A stretch of 64,000 nucleotides of DNA from Haloarcula sp. CBA1129 (GCF_008729015.1 NZ_RKSM01000001.1:310001-374000); one strand, 5' to 3'; numbered from the stretch's first letter, positions 7,252 to 16,718 are shown. Translations and numbers: made by a program. Notes: generated by a model not told the origin, from the letters alone.

Positions 7252-8275
7252 CGAATTCACCACAACAGTCTACTACGACGAAGACGCTGACGTATCGACA
7301 CTCGACGACGAGACCGTAGCCGTGCTGGGCTACGGGTCACAGGGCCACGCCCACGCGCTGAACCTCCATGAGTCCGGCGTGGACGTGGTCGTCGGCCTCC
7401 GCAAGGACTCCTCGTCGTGGGCCGACGCCGAAGACGCCGGCCTCCGCGTCGAGACACCCGATGTTGCCGCCAGCGAGGCAGACCGCGTCGTGATGCTCGT
7501 CCCCGACACGGTCCAGCCGGCCGTGTACGAAGCCATCGAGGATGAACTGGACGCTGGCGACACGCTTCAGTTCGCGCACGGCTTCAACATCCACTACGGC
7601 CAGATCGAACCGCCGGAGGACGTGGACGTGACGATGGTCGCGCCCAAATCGCCGGGCCACCTCGTGCGCCGGACCTACGAGCGCGGCGAGGGGACGCCGG
7701 GCCTCATCGCGGTGTATCAGGACGCGACCGGCAACGCCAAACAGGAGTCACTGGCCTACGCGAAGGGCGTCGGCTGCACCCGCGCCGGCGTCATCGAGAC
7801 CACCTTTCAGGAAGAAGTCGAGACGGACCTCTTCGGCGAGCAGGCCGTCCTCTGTGGCGGCGTTACCGAGATGGTCAAGGTCGGCTTCGAGACGCTGGTC
7901 GACGCCGGCTACGCGCCGGAGATGGCCTACTTCGAGTGTCTGAACGAACTCAAACTCATTGTCGACCTCATGTACGAGGGCGGCCACATGGAGATGTGGA
8001 ACTCCGTCTCCGACACCGCCGAGTACGGCGGCTTGACCCGCGGCGAGGAGGTCATCGACCGCGAAGGGATGGAGAAGATCCTCGAAGAGGTCCAGAACGG
8101 CGAGTTCGCTCGCGAGTGGATCAACGAGAATCAGGCCAACCGACCCGCCTACAAGCAGTATCGCGACGCCGAACAGAACCACCAGATCGAAGCCGTCGGC
8201 GAGAACCTGCGCGAACTGTTCGCGTGGGGTGAGGACGCCGACGCAGAGAAGACAGAAGCCCCAGCAGATGACTAA
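7244..8275 (+). CDS. ilvC: Ketol-acid reductoisomerase
   Basis: Converts acetolactate and acetohydroxybutyrate to the dihydroxy acids using NAD(P)H and Mg2+. The 343-residue length is that of the short class I form. The Rossmann motif [13 protein letters not shown] is near the start, followed by the conserved SPGHLVRR and the knotted C-terminal domain with [11 protein letters not shown] and the metal site ([17 protein letters not shown]). The tail is acidic. It overlaps ilvN by eight bases and the next small gene by eight, so the operon is read as one unit. Confidence 0.96.
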   Translation: MSDEFTTTVYYDEDADVSTLDDETVAVLGYGSQGHAHALNLHESGVDVVVGLRKDSSSWADAEDAGLRVETPDVAASEADRVVMLVPDTVQPAVYEAIEDELDAGDTLQFAHGFNIHYGQIEPPEDVDVTMVAPKSPGHLVRRTYERGEGTPGLIAVYQDATGNAKQESLAYAKGVGCTRAGVIETTFQEEVETDLFGEQAVLCGGVTEMVKVGFETLVDAGYAPEMAYFECLNELKLIVDLMYEGGHMEMWNSVSDTAEYGGLTRGEEVIDREGMEKILEEVQNGEFAREWINENQANRPAYKQYRDAEQNHQIEAVGENLRELFAWGEDADAEKTEAPADD

Positions 8276-8534
8276 CGAACGCACGGATCCGACGGACGAC
8301 GAACAGAACGAATCGCGCACGACCATGGGGAGCATCGAGCACACGCACCCCCAGACGAACGGAACCTTCGGCGCGGTGTTCCGCCGCGGCCCGGTCGTGG
8401 CCGCCGACGGCGGCGAACGCGACGCCGAAGAGGAGACAGACGAGACGATGGAAGACATCGACCACGAAGCATCCGACGAGGGTGTCACCCGCGCGTACGA
8501 GCGCGGAACTGAAGGGCGGGACGAGACAGTATGA
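8268..8534 (+). CDS. 88-residue acidic protein inside the ilv-leu operon
   Basis: It starts at ATG 8268 within the end of ilvC and stops at TGA 8532-8534, overlapping the leuC start by four bases, so it is locked into the operon. About a third of the residues are Asp or Glu. The only distinctive segment is the middle, [20 protein letters not shown] (about 34-53), which could form a beta hairpin. I recognise no domain. The coupling at both ends argues that it is translated and may assist or regulate the pathway. Confidence 0.7.
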   Translation: MTNERTDPTDDEQNESRTTMGSIEHTHPQTNGTFGAVFRRGPVVAADGGERDAEEETDETMEDIDHEASDEGVTRAYERGTEGRDETV

Positions 8535-9952
8535 GTGAGAACACACTGTACGACAAGGTGTGGGACCAGCACAAAGTCACGACCCTGCCAAACGGGCAGG
8601 ACCAGCTGTTCGTCGGGCTGCACCTCATCCACGAGGTTACTAGCCCGCAGGCGTTCGGGATGCTCAAAGAACGCGGCCTCGAAGTCGCCCGACCTGACCT
8701 GACCCACGCGACGGTCGACCATATCGTGCCGACCGCAAATCAGGACCGGCCCTACAGCGACGACGCGGCCGAGACGATGATGGCGGAACTCGAAGAGAAC
8801 GTCCGAGACGCCGGCATCCAGTTCTCGGACCCGACGACGGGCGATCAGGGTATCGTCCACGTCATCGGCCCGGAGCAGGGCATCACTCAGCCCGGCAAGA
8901 CAATCGTCTGTGGCGACAGCCACACCTCCACCCACGGTGCCTTCGGCGCGCTCGCGTTCGGTATCGGGACCAGCCAGATTCGGGACGTGCTGGCGACCCA
9001 GACCATCGCGATGGAGAAACAGAAGGTCCGCAAAATCGAGGTCACCGGTGAACTCGACGAGGGTGTCGAGGCCAAGGACATCATCCTCGAAATCATCCGC
9101 CGGCTGGGCACCGAAGGCGGCGTCGGCTACGTCTACGAGTACGCCGGCGAGACCATCGAGAACCTCGACATGGAAGGTCGGATGTCTATCTGTAACATGT
9201 CCATCGAGGGCGGCGCTCGCGCGGGCTATGTCAACCCCGACGAGACCACATACGAGTGGCTGGAGGGGACGGACTACTTCCAAGAGCACCCCGAGAAGTT
9301 CGAGGAACTCAAGCCGTACTGGGAGTCCATCCGCTCGGACGAGGACGCCGAATACGACGATGTCGTCGAAATCGACGCCAGCGAACTCGACCCCGTCGTC
9401 ACATGGGGGACCACGCCCGGCCAAGGTATCGGCATCGATGACCCGATTCCGGAACCCGAGGAGTTGGCTGACGACAAAGTTGACACCGCCCGCCGCGCAC
9501 AGGAGCACATGCGCGTCGAGCCCGGCGAGACCATGGAAGGGTACGACATTGATGTCGCCTTCCTCGGCTCCTGTACCAACGCTCGACTGCCCGACCTGCG
9601 CCGCGGGGCCCGCATCGTCAAGGGGCGTCAGGTCGCCGATGACGTGCGAGCGTTCGTCGTCCCCGGTAGCCAGCGCGTCCAGCGTGCCGCCGAGGAGGAA
9701 GGCCTGAAAGACATCTTCGAGGAAGCCGGCTTCGAGTGGCGCAACGCCGGCTGTTCGATGTGTCTGGGCATGAACGAGGACCAACTGGAGGGCGACGAGG
9801 CCTGTGCCTCCTCCTCGAACCGGAACTTCGTCGGCCGGCAGGGCAGCAAGGACGGCCGCACCGTCCTGATGAACCCACGAATGGTGGCCGCCGCGGCCAT
9901 CACCGGCGAGGTCTCTGACGTGCGCGACTTAGAGGAGGTGGCATTAGTATGA
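8531..9952 (+). CDS. leuC: 3-isopropylmalate dehydratase large subunit
   Basis: Aconitase-family enzyme that isomerises 2- to 3-isopropylmalate and, in the citramalate route, citramalate. The 473-residue length fits the bacterial-type large subunit. [14 protein letters not shown] is the conserved substrate region. Cysteines in [13 protein letters not shown] and in [11 protein letters not shown] supply the three [4Fe-4S] ligands. Overlaps of four bases with both the upstream small gene and leuD indicate coupled translation, which suits a heterodimer with LeuD. Confidence 0.96.
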   Translation: MSENTLYDKVWDQHKVTTLPNGQDQLFVGLHLIHEVTSPQAFGMLKERGLEVARPDLTHATVDHIVPTANQDRPYSDDAAETMMAELEENVRDAGIQFSDPTTGDQGIVHVIGPEQGITQPGKTIVCGDSHTSTHGAFGALAFGIGTSQIRDVLATQTIAMEKQKVRKIEVTGELDEGVEAKDIILEIIRRLGTEGGVGYVYEYAGETIENLDMEGRMSICNMSIEGGARAGYVNPDETTYEWLEGTDYFQEHPEKFEELKPYWESIRSDEDAEYDDVVEIDASELDPVVTWGTTPGQGIGIDDPIPEPEELADDKVDTARRAQEHMRVEPGETMEGYDIDVAFLGSCTNARLPDLRRGARIVKGRQVADDVRAFVVPGSQRVQRAAEEEGLKDIFEEAGFEWRNAGCSMCLGMNEDQLEGDEACASSSNRNFVGRQGSKDGRTVLMNPRMVAAAAITGEVSDVRDLEEVALV

Positions 9953-10593
9953 CCGACGCGACTGAGGACATCCCGTCGGTCGACTACGTCGAGGGAGCCG
10001 GTATCCCGATCCGCGGGAACGACATCGACACGGACCAGATCATCCCGGCGCGGTTCATGAAGGTCGTCACCTTCGACGGTCTGGGCGAGTTCGCCTTCTT
10101 CGACCTGCGGTTCGACGACGAGGACAACGAGAAGGACCACCCGTTCAACGAGGAGCGGTTTCAGGACTCGAACGTGATGGTGGTCAACAACAACTTCGGC
10201 TGTGGCTCCTCGCGTGAACACGCGCCACAGGCCCTGATGCGCTGGGGCATCGACGCCATCATCGGTGAGGGCTTCGCCGAAATTTTCGCTGGGAACTGTC
10301 TCGCGCTCGGCATTCCGACAGTCACTGCCGACCACGAGACGATCAACGCGCTCCAGCAGTGGGTCGACGACAACCCCGATGGCGACATCGAAGTCGACGT
10401 GCGGGCGGAAACGGTCACCTACGGTGACAACGAGATCAACGTCAGCGTCGACCGCGCCCAGCGCGAGGCCCTCGTCGAGGGCAACTGGGACACGACGGCG
10501 CTGATGAAGGCAAACCGGAACGCTATCGAGGAGACGGCCTCGCAACTGCCGTATCTGGACCAGACGCGGTCGGAACTCGAAGCGGACGACTAA
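9949..10593 (+). CDS. leuD: 3-isopropylmalate dehydratase small subunit
   Basis: A 214-residue swivel-domain partner of Leu[18 protein letters not shown] at about 18-34 and [16 protein letters not shown] are the family signatures, the latter shaping the substrate pocket. It begins at ATG 9949 inside the leuC stop. It ends the tight operon: the next gene is about 200 bases away and is not a leucine gene, unlike the leuD-leuB order I would expect in haloarchaea. The last bases of the gene are part of a 49-bp repeat. Confidence 0.95.
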   Translation: MTDATEDIPSVDYVEGAGIPIRGNDIDTDQIIPARFMKVVTFDGLGEFAFFDLRFDDEDNEKDHPFNEERFQDSNVMVVNNNFGCGSSREHAPQALMRWGIDAIIGEGFAEIFAGNCLALGIPTVTADHETINALQQWVDDNPDGDIEVDVRAETVTYGDNEINVSVDRAQREALVEGNWDTTALMKANRNAIEETASQLPYLDQTRSELEADD

Positions 10594-10630
10594 CGCGAGG
10601 TCGCGAAGCGACCTCGGTATGCGCGAACGG
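10582..10630 (+). repeat. 49-bp imperfect direct repeat, copy 1 (with hairpin)
   Basis: This starts in the leuD 3' end (gcggacgac) and runs through the stop codon. It contains GAGGTCGC-GAA-GCGACCTC (10597-10615), a perfect 8-bp stem with a three-base loop, extended by one C-G pair. Copy 2 lies at 10694-10742. The hairpin could mark the operon end, though no T-tract follows directly. Confidence 0.75.
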
Positions 10631-10693
10631 CGACGTCGAGAGCGCCAGAGAACCGCCTTACGTGTCCGAAGCGTCGGCGTCCGGTTCGCAGTA

Positions 10694-10742
10694 GCGGACG
10701 ATTACCGCGAGGTCGCAAAGCGGCCTCGGATAGCCTGAACGG
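10694..10742 (+). repeat. 49-bp imperfect direct repeat, copy 2 (with hairpin)
   Basis: This matches copy 1 over its whole length with few changes (gcggacgattaccgcgagg...). The hairpin GAGGTCGC-AAA-GCGGCCTC (10709-10727) is kept, with one pair changed to a G-T wobble. It includes a piece matching the leuD end, as if a segment spanning the leuD stop had been duplicated. It is followed by the AT-rich promoter region of the next gene. Confidence 0.75.
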
Positions 10743-10798
10743 ATTTTCTGTCTCGAATATGGTAAGACCAATAGCTGTGCGGGGCGCGTCATCTTTGC

Positions 10799-11539
10799 AT
10801 GGATCAGATTCGGGAGATACACATCGCGCCGCTGGGGCACGAACGCGACCGGATCGCCGAGCCGATTCACCAGCACAACGCTGACGACGTGTACCTCCTC
10901 ACAGCGACGACGGAGCCGTCACGGTTGACGCCGTACCAGCAGGCACTTGTCGAAGAACTGGATGACAACGGCGTTAGTGTCGAACTCCACCGTGCGGAGC
11001 TACACGACCTCTATGATGTGCTGGCGGTCGTCACGACACTGACCGCCGACCATCCCGAGGATATCGTGCGTGTCAACGTCTCCAGCGGGCCGAAGGTAGC
11101 GGCTATCGGAAGCGCAATCGCGTGTATGGCGACGGCGGCGACGGCGTATTACGTCCATCCCGAGGAACACGTCCCGTCGGTTTCGGCGGAACCGCTCACT
11201 CGCGGGATGGAGCGCGCAGAGGTCTTGCCGTCGTACCCCATCGAAGCGATCTCCCGCGATCAGGTCGCCGTCCTTGATTACCTCAACCGAACAAACACGG
11301 ACACATACACCGCCAAGAAGTCGGATCTTATCGAGTTCGCAGAGGACGCCGGGCTTTCGTTCATTGCCGACGCTGACCCCGCAAACGAGAAGGCGAAGTT
11401 CGCGCTGTTGAACGCAAACATCGTCGACCCGCTGGCCGAGGACGAGTACATTACGGTCAGCAACATCGGCCGGACAAAACAGATAGAGCTGACAGACACC
11501 GGCGAAAACGCCCTCCACGCGTTCCGACACAGGCTCTGA
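10799..11539 (+). CDS. CARF-domain protein with C-terminal winged helix (HFX_2341/DUF6293-like)
   Basis: A 246-residue protein. Residues 1-130 form a Rossmann-like CARF domain (IHIAPLGHERDRIAEPI, DDVYLLTAT, then VNVSSGPKVAAIGSAIACMA with the conserved ligand loop). Residues 150-246 form a winged helix-turn-helix (ISRDQVAVLDYL... IELTDTGENALHAF). CARF domains of Csa3-type regulators bind cyclic oligoadenylates. This stand-alone haloarchaeal type is annotated, as I recall, as HFX_2341-family regulator. There are no CRISPR or cas genes here. Its place between leuD and leuB suggests local regulation or an insertion. Confidence 0.75.
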   Translation: MDQIREIHIAPLGHERDRIAEPIHQHNADDVYLLTATTEPSRLTPYQQALVEELDDNGVSVELHRAELHDLYDVLAVVTTLTADHPEDIVRVNVSSGPKVAAIGSAIACMATAATAYYVHPEEHVPSVSAEPLTRGMERAEVLPSYPIEAISRDQVAVLDYLNRTNTDTYTAKKSDLIEFAEDAGLSFIADADPANEKAKFALLNANIVDPLAEDEYITVSNIGRTKQIELTDTGENALHAFRHRL

Positions 11540-11580
11540 GCTGGCCCGCGGTTCTTGTGACCCAGCAGCTCACGGCACGC

Positions 11581-11588
11581 ATAAAATA
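11581..11588 (+). promoter_or_regulatory. TATA-like box before the receiver-PAS gene
   Basis: ATAAAATA lies about 60 bases before ATG 11647, which would give a short untranslated leader of roughly 35 bases. It is the only strongly AT-rich stretch in this gap. Confidence 0.45.
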
Positions 11589-11646
11589 GAACCAAACGTT
11601 TTCGTAGTTTCAGACGCTATTCAGATGCACTTGGGCAACGCCCCAC

Positions 11647-12408
11647 ATGAGCCACTTCTCGATAGACAGCGTCACTGTACTCCACGTCGACGACGAACCA
11701 GATTTCGGCGAAATCGTCGCGGAGTTTCTGGAACGGGAGGACGCCGCGTTCTCGGTGAGGACAGCCACGAGCGTCGACGACGCGCTGACAGTGCTCCGGA
11801 ACGAGTCCATCGAGTGCGTCGTCAGCGACTACGATATGCCCGACAGAGACGGGCTGGAGTTACTGGAGTTGGTACGGGACGACTACCCGGACCTGCCGTT
11901 TATTCTGTTCACAGGGAAGGGGTCAGAGGAGATTGCGAGCCAAGCGATATCCGCTGGCGTCACCGACTACCTCCAGAAGGGGGTCGGGACGGAGCAGTAC
12001 ACGGTGCTGGCAAACCGAATCCGGAACGCGGTCCGGAGCACTCGGGCCGAAACCGCGGTCCAGCGCACGGAGGACCGGTACCACAACCTCGTCGACACTG
12101 CGCCGATTCCGATCCTCCTCTTCGACCGTAACTGGGAGGCTCTGTACGCCAATGAGGCAGCCGTGGCGTTTCTCGATGCAGACTCGTTCGCCGAAATCGC
12201 GGGCAAGAAAGCAAGTGACTTTCTCCACCCTGACGAGCGGGACACAGCCAGAGAACGGTTCCAGCAGTTGATTCGTGACGACGTTTCCGTTCCGGAAAAA
12301 GAGTACCGCGTGATAACCGTCACAGATGAAGTGAAGGAGGCGACGATTGCCACCGCACCCGGCTACTACCGCGGCGAGAAGGTCGCGCAGGCGATGGTGT
12401 ATCGATAG
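11647..12408 (+). CDS. Response regulator: receiver domain plus PAS domain
   Basis: A 253-residue cytoplasmic signalling protein. Residues 9-125 are a CheY-like receiver: VLHVDDEPDFGEIVAEFL supplies the acidic pocket, VVSDYDMPDRDGLELLELV the phosphoryl-accepting Asp, ILFTGKG the switch Thr and Lys. Residues 137-250 are a PAS domain (DTAPIPILLFDRNWEALYAN). There is no kinase or DNA-binding output, so it likely acts by protein contact, as in many haloarchaeal receiver-PAS proteins. The gene stands alone. Confidence 0.85.
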   Translation: MSHFSIDSVTVLHVDDEPDFGEIVAEFLEREDAAFSVRTATSVDDALTVLRNESIECVVSDYDMPDRDGLELLELVRDDYPDLPFILFTGKGSEEIASQAISAGVTDYLQKGVGTEQYTVLANRIRNAVRSTRAETAVQRTEDRYHNLVDTAPIPILLFDRNWEALYANEAAVAFLDADSFAEIAGKKASDFLHPDERDTARERFQQLIRDDVSVPEKEYRVITVTDEVKEATIATAPGYYRGEKVAQAMVYR

Positions 12409-12795
12409 CCCGCGGCCGATTTATCACAAGCATCTACCGACCGTTTCTGCTCGTCAGTGTTGACCGATAGTACCTGTAGTATTGATAGTATAGATAGTAT
12501 AGATAGTATCAAGATAGAGCCTACATACTCACCTCCACTACGAATAGTCGCGCACGGGTCGCCAGCAATCACCCCCGGTTCGCTTCGGCCCTCCACACGC
12601 TCACATCGTCCGCTGGTCGCCCGTGCCATCCCCTGACCGTGGTCCGTTTCCGCCTCCGAACGCCGGTTTCCGTGTTTTCGATCCGCGAGAACGACCTGCC
12701 ATCCACATCTGGAGCGCCGCTGGTGCGACGAATATCTGTGAGCCTGATACGCCGGAACCGAACCACTTTCACCAGCCGGCTACGTGCCTCCCGCT
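12409..12795 (+). other. 387-base gap before leuB with 9-bp tandem repeats
   Basis: No convincing gene: the open frames here are arginine-rich and cross into leuB in the wrong frame. The clearest structure is GATAGTATA repeated three times (12484-12509, third unit ending in C), preceded by a related partial unit, all in unusually AT-rich DNA. The leuB promoter must lie in this gap, but I see no strong TATA box at the expected distance from ATG 12796. Confidence 0.55.
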
Positions 12796-13779
12796 ATGAC
12801 TCACGAGATAGCCGTTATTCCCGGCGACGGAATCGGACAGGAGGTCACACCCGCCGCGGTCGAAGTCCTTTCGGCCATCGACGCTGTCGACTTCGACTTC
12901 GTCGAGGGCGAGGCCGGCGACGCGGTGAAGGCGGAAACCGGCGAGGCGCTCCCCCAGAAGACGCGCGACTTGGCGGCCGACGCCGACGCGACGCTGTTCG
13001 GCGCGGCCGGCGAGACGGCGGCCGACGTTATTCTGCCGCTCCGGCAGGTCGTCGGTTCGTTCGCAAACGTCCGTCCGGCCCGATCCTACCCCGGTCTCGA
13101 CGCCGTCCAGCCCGACACGGATATCGTGTTCATCCGGGAGAACACTGAGGGTGTCTACAAAGGCATCGAGAGCGAGATCGCCGAGGGTGTCACTACCTGT
13201 ACGCGAGTCATCACGGAGGAAGCCTCCGAGAAGATCGCCGAATACGGGTTCAGCTATGCGAAACAGAACGGCTACGACGACGTAACTATCGCTCACAAGG
13301 CCAATGTCATGCGCACCACCGACGGCCTGTTCCTCGATGCGGCGTCGGCGGTCGGTGAGGACCGGGACGCGACCTACGACACCGCGCTCATGGACGCGCT
13401 CGCGATGCACCTCGTGATGAACCCGCAGGATTACGGTGTCGTCATCTGTCCGAACCTCGCCGGTGATATGCTCTCGGACCTCGCCGCGGGCCTCGTCGGC
13501 GGCCTCGGTCTGCTGCCGTCGGCTAATATCGGCGAGGACAACGCGCTGTTCGAGCCGGTCCACGGCTCCGCGCCGGACATCGCCGGCGAGGGCATCGCCA
13601 ATCCGTCGGCGATGATTCTCTCCGCCGCGATGTTGCTCGACCACCTCGGGTACGACGAGCAGGGCGACGCCGTCCGGTCGGCCGTCGAGGCCGTGCTCGA
13701 CTCGGGGCCCCGGACGCCGGATCTGGACGGCAACGCATCCACTGAGGACGTGACTGCGGCTGTCGTCGACGAGCTGTAA
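12796..13779 (+). CDS. leuB: 3-isopropylmalate dehydrogenase
   Basis: NAD-dependent oxidative decarboxylation of 3-isopropylmalate, and of 3-methylmalate in the citramalate route. The 327-residue protein starts at ATG 12796 ([17 protein letters not shown]). The open frame extends four codons further, but the conserved start is here. [13 protein letters not shown] holds the substrate-recognition region, [20 protein letters not shown] the metal and substrate residues, and [18 protein letters not shown] the NAD-binding loop. It is separated from leuD by two unrelated genes. Confidence 0.94.
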   Translation: MTHEIAVIPGDGIGQEVTPAAVEVLSAIDAVDFDFVEGEAGDAVKAETGEALPQKTRDLAADADATLFGAAGETAADVILPLRQVVGSFANVRPARSYPGLDAVQPDTDIVFIRENTEGVYKGIESEIAEGVTTCTRVITEEASEKIAEYGFSYAKQNGYDDVTIAHKANVMRTTDGLFLDAASAVGEDRDATYDTALMDALAMHLVMNPQDYGVVICPNLAGDMLSDLAAGLVGGLGLLPSANIGEDNALFEPVHGSAPDIAGEGIANPSAMILSAAMLLDHLGYDEQGDAVRSAVEAVLDSGPRTPDLDGNASTEDVTAAVVDEL

Positions 13780-13867
13780 CCGGTTTTCTCTCGCCCTATC
13801 CCGTCAGAAACAAGCATAGTCCAATAGAAAGAGGTAAAACCGAAGCGAAACAATCACAGCCGAAAGA

Positions 13868-14629
13868 ATGCTCCCGGCCGAGCGAAAGCGCACTATCGTC
13901 CAGTTGGTGACAGAGCGAGACGGCTGTTCAGTGTCGGAGCTGGCCGCGGAACTGGAGTTTTCGAAGGCGACGATACGCCGCGATCTCCGGGACCTCGAGT
14001 CACAAGGCCGAATCGAGCGGTCCCACGGCGGCGCAGTGCCGGCATCCTCTGCCGGAACGGAGCGACCGTATGGTCAGCGTGAGGTCGACCACTACGCGGA
14101 GAAACAAGCCATCGGCGAGCGAGCCGCACAGGAAGTCCGCGAAGGGCACGTGGTCTGTTTCGATGCGGGCTCGACGACGATGGAAGTCGCTCGCGCGATT
14201 CCGGACACTGACTACGTCGCGGCGACGAATATGCCACAGCTCGCCATCGAAATGGCCGAGCGAGATGTCGATGCCAAACTCACCGGTGGGAGCCTCCGAC
14301 CGCGGACCCGCGCGCTCGTCGGCCCGATGGCCGAGCGCGCTATCGGACGAATGAACTTCGATCTGCTGTTTCTGGGGACGAACGCGCTCGACAGCGCCGC
14401 CGGGCTGTCGACGCCCAACGAGGACGAGGCGGCCGTCAAGGAACTGATGGTCGAGCGCGCTCGCCGTGTCGTGCTAGTCGCCGACGCGTCGAAGTTCGGC
14501 GACCGGAGCTTCGTCACCTTCGCCGATCTGGATCAGGTCGACCTGCTCGTCAGCGACGCCAGCCCGTCAGGGGCGCTCGCCACGGCACTCGCGGATGCAG
14601 ACGTAGATATCGAAGAGGTCAGCACATGA
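13868..14629 (+). CDS. glpR: DeoR-family sugar regulator (GlpR-like)
   Basis: A 253-residue repressor. Residues 1-57 are a DeoR helix-turn-helix (IVQLVTERDGCSVSELAAEL, FSKATIRRDLRDLESQG). Residues 75-240 are a sugar-phosphate sensing domain (VCFDAGSTTMEVARAI, FLGTNALDSAAGLSTPNEDE). In Haloferax, GlpR of this type represses 1-phosphofructokinase genes in response to sugars. Here it overlaps pfkB by four bases (ATGA), so it most likely controls its own operon and perhaps fba. Confidence 0.85.
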   Translation: MLPAERKRTIVQLVTERDGCSVSELAAELEFSKATIRRDLRDLESQGRIERSHGGAVPASSAGTERPYGQREVDHYAEKQAIGERAAQEVREGHVVCFDAGSTTMEVARAIPDTDYVAATNMPQLAIEMAERDVDAKLTGGSLRPRTRALVGPMAERAIGRMNFDLLFLGTNALDSAAGLSTPNEDEAAVKELMVERARRVVLVADASKFGDRSFVTFADLDQVDLLVSDASPSGALATALADADVDIEEVST

Positions 14630-15534
14630 TTGTCACCGTCACCTACAACCCCGCAGTCGACCAAACGATCCAGTTCGATGAGCAGATGGCTCCCGACCGC
14701 GTCATGCGGGCCGACAAAGCGCAATTTGACGCCGGTGGGAAAGGCATCAATGCGGCGCAGTTGTTCACCGCCATGGACCGGCCCTGTGTTGCGACGGGAC
14801 TGCTAGGTGGGTTCACCGGCTCGTTCATCCGAGATACGCTGGAGGACGACGGCGTCGAGACGGCCTTTGTAGAGGTGGACGGAACGACCCGGCTCAACAC
14901 CACTGCTATCGCAGCCGCCGAGGAGTACAAACTGAATCAGGCCGGGCCAACCGTCGACGAGTCGGTCGTCGACTCGCTGCTCGAACAGGTGCGAGCGCAG
15001 GACCCCGACCGCGTGCTCGTCGGTGGGAGCCTGCCGCCGGGGCTGTCCCCCGAGGCCATCGACCGTATCGCGGCCGGCGGCGACTGGGAAACCGTCGTCG
15101 ACACCGGTGGCGATGTCCTCCGAGAACTCGACGCCCAGTACGGACTCTGTAAACCGAACCGGGCCGAACTCGGCGACGCGACCGGGGCCGATGTCTCCTC
15201 CGTCGAGGGATGTGCAGACGCGGCAGACACGTTCCGAGAGCATGGTTTCGACCGCGTTCTGGCTTCTCTCGGTGCGGACGGTGCAGTTCTCGTTGGCGAT
15301 GCGGGCCGACTGTACGCGGAAGCGCTCGACATCGACGTGGTCGACACCGTCGGCGCTGGCGACGCGCTCCTCTCAGGCGTGTTGAGTGCTTGGGAGGCTG
15401 GGGCGGACGACGAGACGGCGCTGCGGACCGGCGTGGCCGTCTCCGCGCAGGTCGTCCAGCGGGCCGGCACGGCCGTCCCCGACTTAGATGACATCGACTC
15501 GCTCCGAGACGGCGTGACGGTGCGGCGGCTGTAG
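14626..15534 (+). CDS. pfkB: 1-phosphofructokinase (PfkB family)
   Basis: Phosphorylates fructose-1-phosphate to fructose-1,6-bisphosphate. The 302-residue protein has FDAGGKGINAAQ near residue 36 (sugar contact), NTTAIAAAEEYKLNQAGP, and the catalytic anion-hole motif DTVGAGDALLSG with the base Asp. These features and the glpR linkage fit FruK/1-PfkB better than ribokinase or tagatose-6-phosphate kinase. It is translationally coupled to glpR and converges on the second kinase gene, with a hairpin between them. Confidence 0.87.
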   Translation: MIVTVTYNPAVDQTIQFDEQMAPDRVMRADKAQFDAGGKGINAAQLFTAMDRPCVATGLLGGFTGSFIRDTLEDDGVETAFVEVDGTTRLNTTAIAAAEEYKLNQAGPTVDESVVDSLLEQVRAQDPDRVLVGGSLPPGLSPEAIDRIAAGGDWETVVDTGGDVLRELDAQYGLCKPNRAELGDATGADVSSVEGCADAADTFREHGFDRVLASLGADGAVLVGDAGRLYAEALDIDVVDTVGAGDALLSGVLSAWEAGADDETALRTGVAVSAQVVQRAGTAVPDLDDIDSLRDGVTVRRL

Positions 15535-15567
15535 CGACTGGAAACTCTTTTCCCAGAAATAGAGGAA

Positions 15568-15583
15568 CCCGAGATAGCTCGGG
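15568..15583. terminator. Bidirectional hairpin between converging sugar genes
   Basis: CCCGAG-ATAG-CTCGGG is a perfect 6-bp stem with a four-base loop, located four bases past the minus-strand kinase stop and 33 bases past pfkB. On the minus strand a pyrimidine-rich stretch (TTCCTCTATTTCT) follows. On the plus strand a CTTTT run precedes it. It plausibly ends both transcripts. Confidence 0.5.
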
Positions 15584-15587
15584 CCGG

Positions 15588-16715
15588 TCAGAACTTTTCG
15601 AGGTAGTCGTCGACGAACGCGCGTACGTCGGTCAGCGACGGCTGGTCGGCGGTCCGGACGAAGTAGCCGGCGACGGCGTTGCCGACGACGACGGCGGCCG
15701 CCGGCGGGAGGCCGGCGATGCGAGCGAGGCCCAGCCCGGCGTTGAAGTGGTCGCCGGAACTGGTCGTCAGCTCCGGGTCCGAGACGGCGGGGACAGCCAC
15801 GCTGTCGGTTCCGTCGGCGGTGACGACGACCGAGCGTTCGACGCCGTGGCCGACGAACCACGTCGGCGACAGTGCCTCAAACACCGCCTCGGCGTCCTCG
15901 GCGAAGGACCGCTCGGCCTCGCCGGCGTAGGCGTCCGCCAGAACGCCTGTTTCGGCCCGGTTCGAAGAGACCACCACGTCGGTCACCTCGTCCAGCCGGC
16001 CGATGGCCTCCCGGCCGGCGCGCAGGCGGTCGGCGTCGAGCTTTCGCACGTCGCCGGGGTCGACGAGCACCGTCTCCGGCGGGTCGTCGATGTCGCTCCA
16101 GAGAGACCCCAGACCGTCGAAGATGGACGGCAGGTCCGGCGTCTCCGACCAGTAGCCGGTCCCTAACAGGCTCGCACCGTCAAGCTTCTCGGCCAGTCGG
16201 TCGTGGCCGAAGGTCGCGTCGAGTTCGGCCCAGTCCAGCGACATCGTGTCGCCGATCTCGGTGAGCATCAGCTTCCCGTCGTCGAACTCGACGGCGTCGG
16301 TGACGCCGGGTTCGCCCAGCGAATGGAGTTCGTAGTCGCCGAACTCCCTCTCGAAGGCGTCGCGGACTGGGTCGCCGTACATCCCGACCATCACCGGGTC
16401 GAACGACCAGCCGCCGAAGGCCCGGGCGAGGTGGCTGGTGTGGCCGCCGGTCCGGTTCCCCTGCTGGAGCCACTCGAAGGAGAGGGAGCTTTCAGCGGCG
16501 ACGGAGCGGTCGATGCGGTCGCCAAAGCCTTCCAGCGTGGCGAGGCGCTCGTGGCTCTCGGGGTCGATACGGTCCGCGACGATCTCTCGGACGCGGTCGA
16601 GGTAGCCATCGAAGCCGAAGACGACCCGGCCCGTGTCGATAGCGTCGGGAAGCGCACCGCTGGCGGGCAACGCTTCGTCCGCTGCGGCGACGGCTCGGCG
16701 CGTCTCCTCGTCCAT
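15588..16715 (-). CDS. PfkB-family sugar kinase, probable ketohexokinase
   Basis: A 375-residue, longer-than-usual PfkB-type kinase. It shows RVVFGFDGYLDRVRE, QGNRTGGHTSHLARAFGG (sugar-binding GG region) and LTTSSGDHFNAGLGLA, in which the catalytic Asp follows Ser-Ser-Gly instead of Gly-Ala-Gly. It lies two bases before (downstream of) the class I aldolase stop and faces glpR-pfkB. Haloarcula species are known to degrade fructose by ketohexokinase, 1-phosphofructokinase and aldolase. With the other two present, fructose 1-kinase activity is the natural inference, not proved by motif. Confidence 0.7.
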   Translation of the reverse strand: MDEETRRAVAAADEALPASGALPDAIDTGRVVFGFDGYLDRVREIVADRIDPESHERLATLEGFGDRIDRSVAAESSLSFEWLQQGNRTGGHTSHLARAFGGWSFDPVMVGMYGDPVRDAFEREFGDYELHSLGEPGVTDAVEFDDGKLMLTEIGDTMSLDWAELDATFGHDRLAEKLDGASLLGTGYWSETPDLPSIFDGLGSLWSDIDDPPETVLVDPGDVRKLDADRLRAGREAIGRLDEVTDVVVSSNRAETGVLADAYAGEAERSFAEDAEAVFEALSPTWFVGHGVERSVVVTADGTDSVAVPAVSDPELTTSSGDHFNAGLGLARIAGLPPAAAVVVGNAVAGYFVRTADQPSLTDVRAFVDDYLEKF

Positions 16716-16718
16716 GGC

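Noticed and set aside
7748-9784. 678-codon open frame antisense to ilvC, orf88 and leuC
   Set aside because: It is a GC-rich shadow of well-supported genes. The translated sequence has no domain pattern.
12639-13148. 169-codon open frame running into leuB
   Set aside because: Extremely arginine-rich and out of frame with leuB. It looks like a chance frame.
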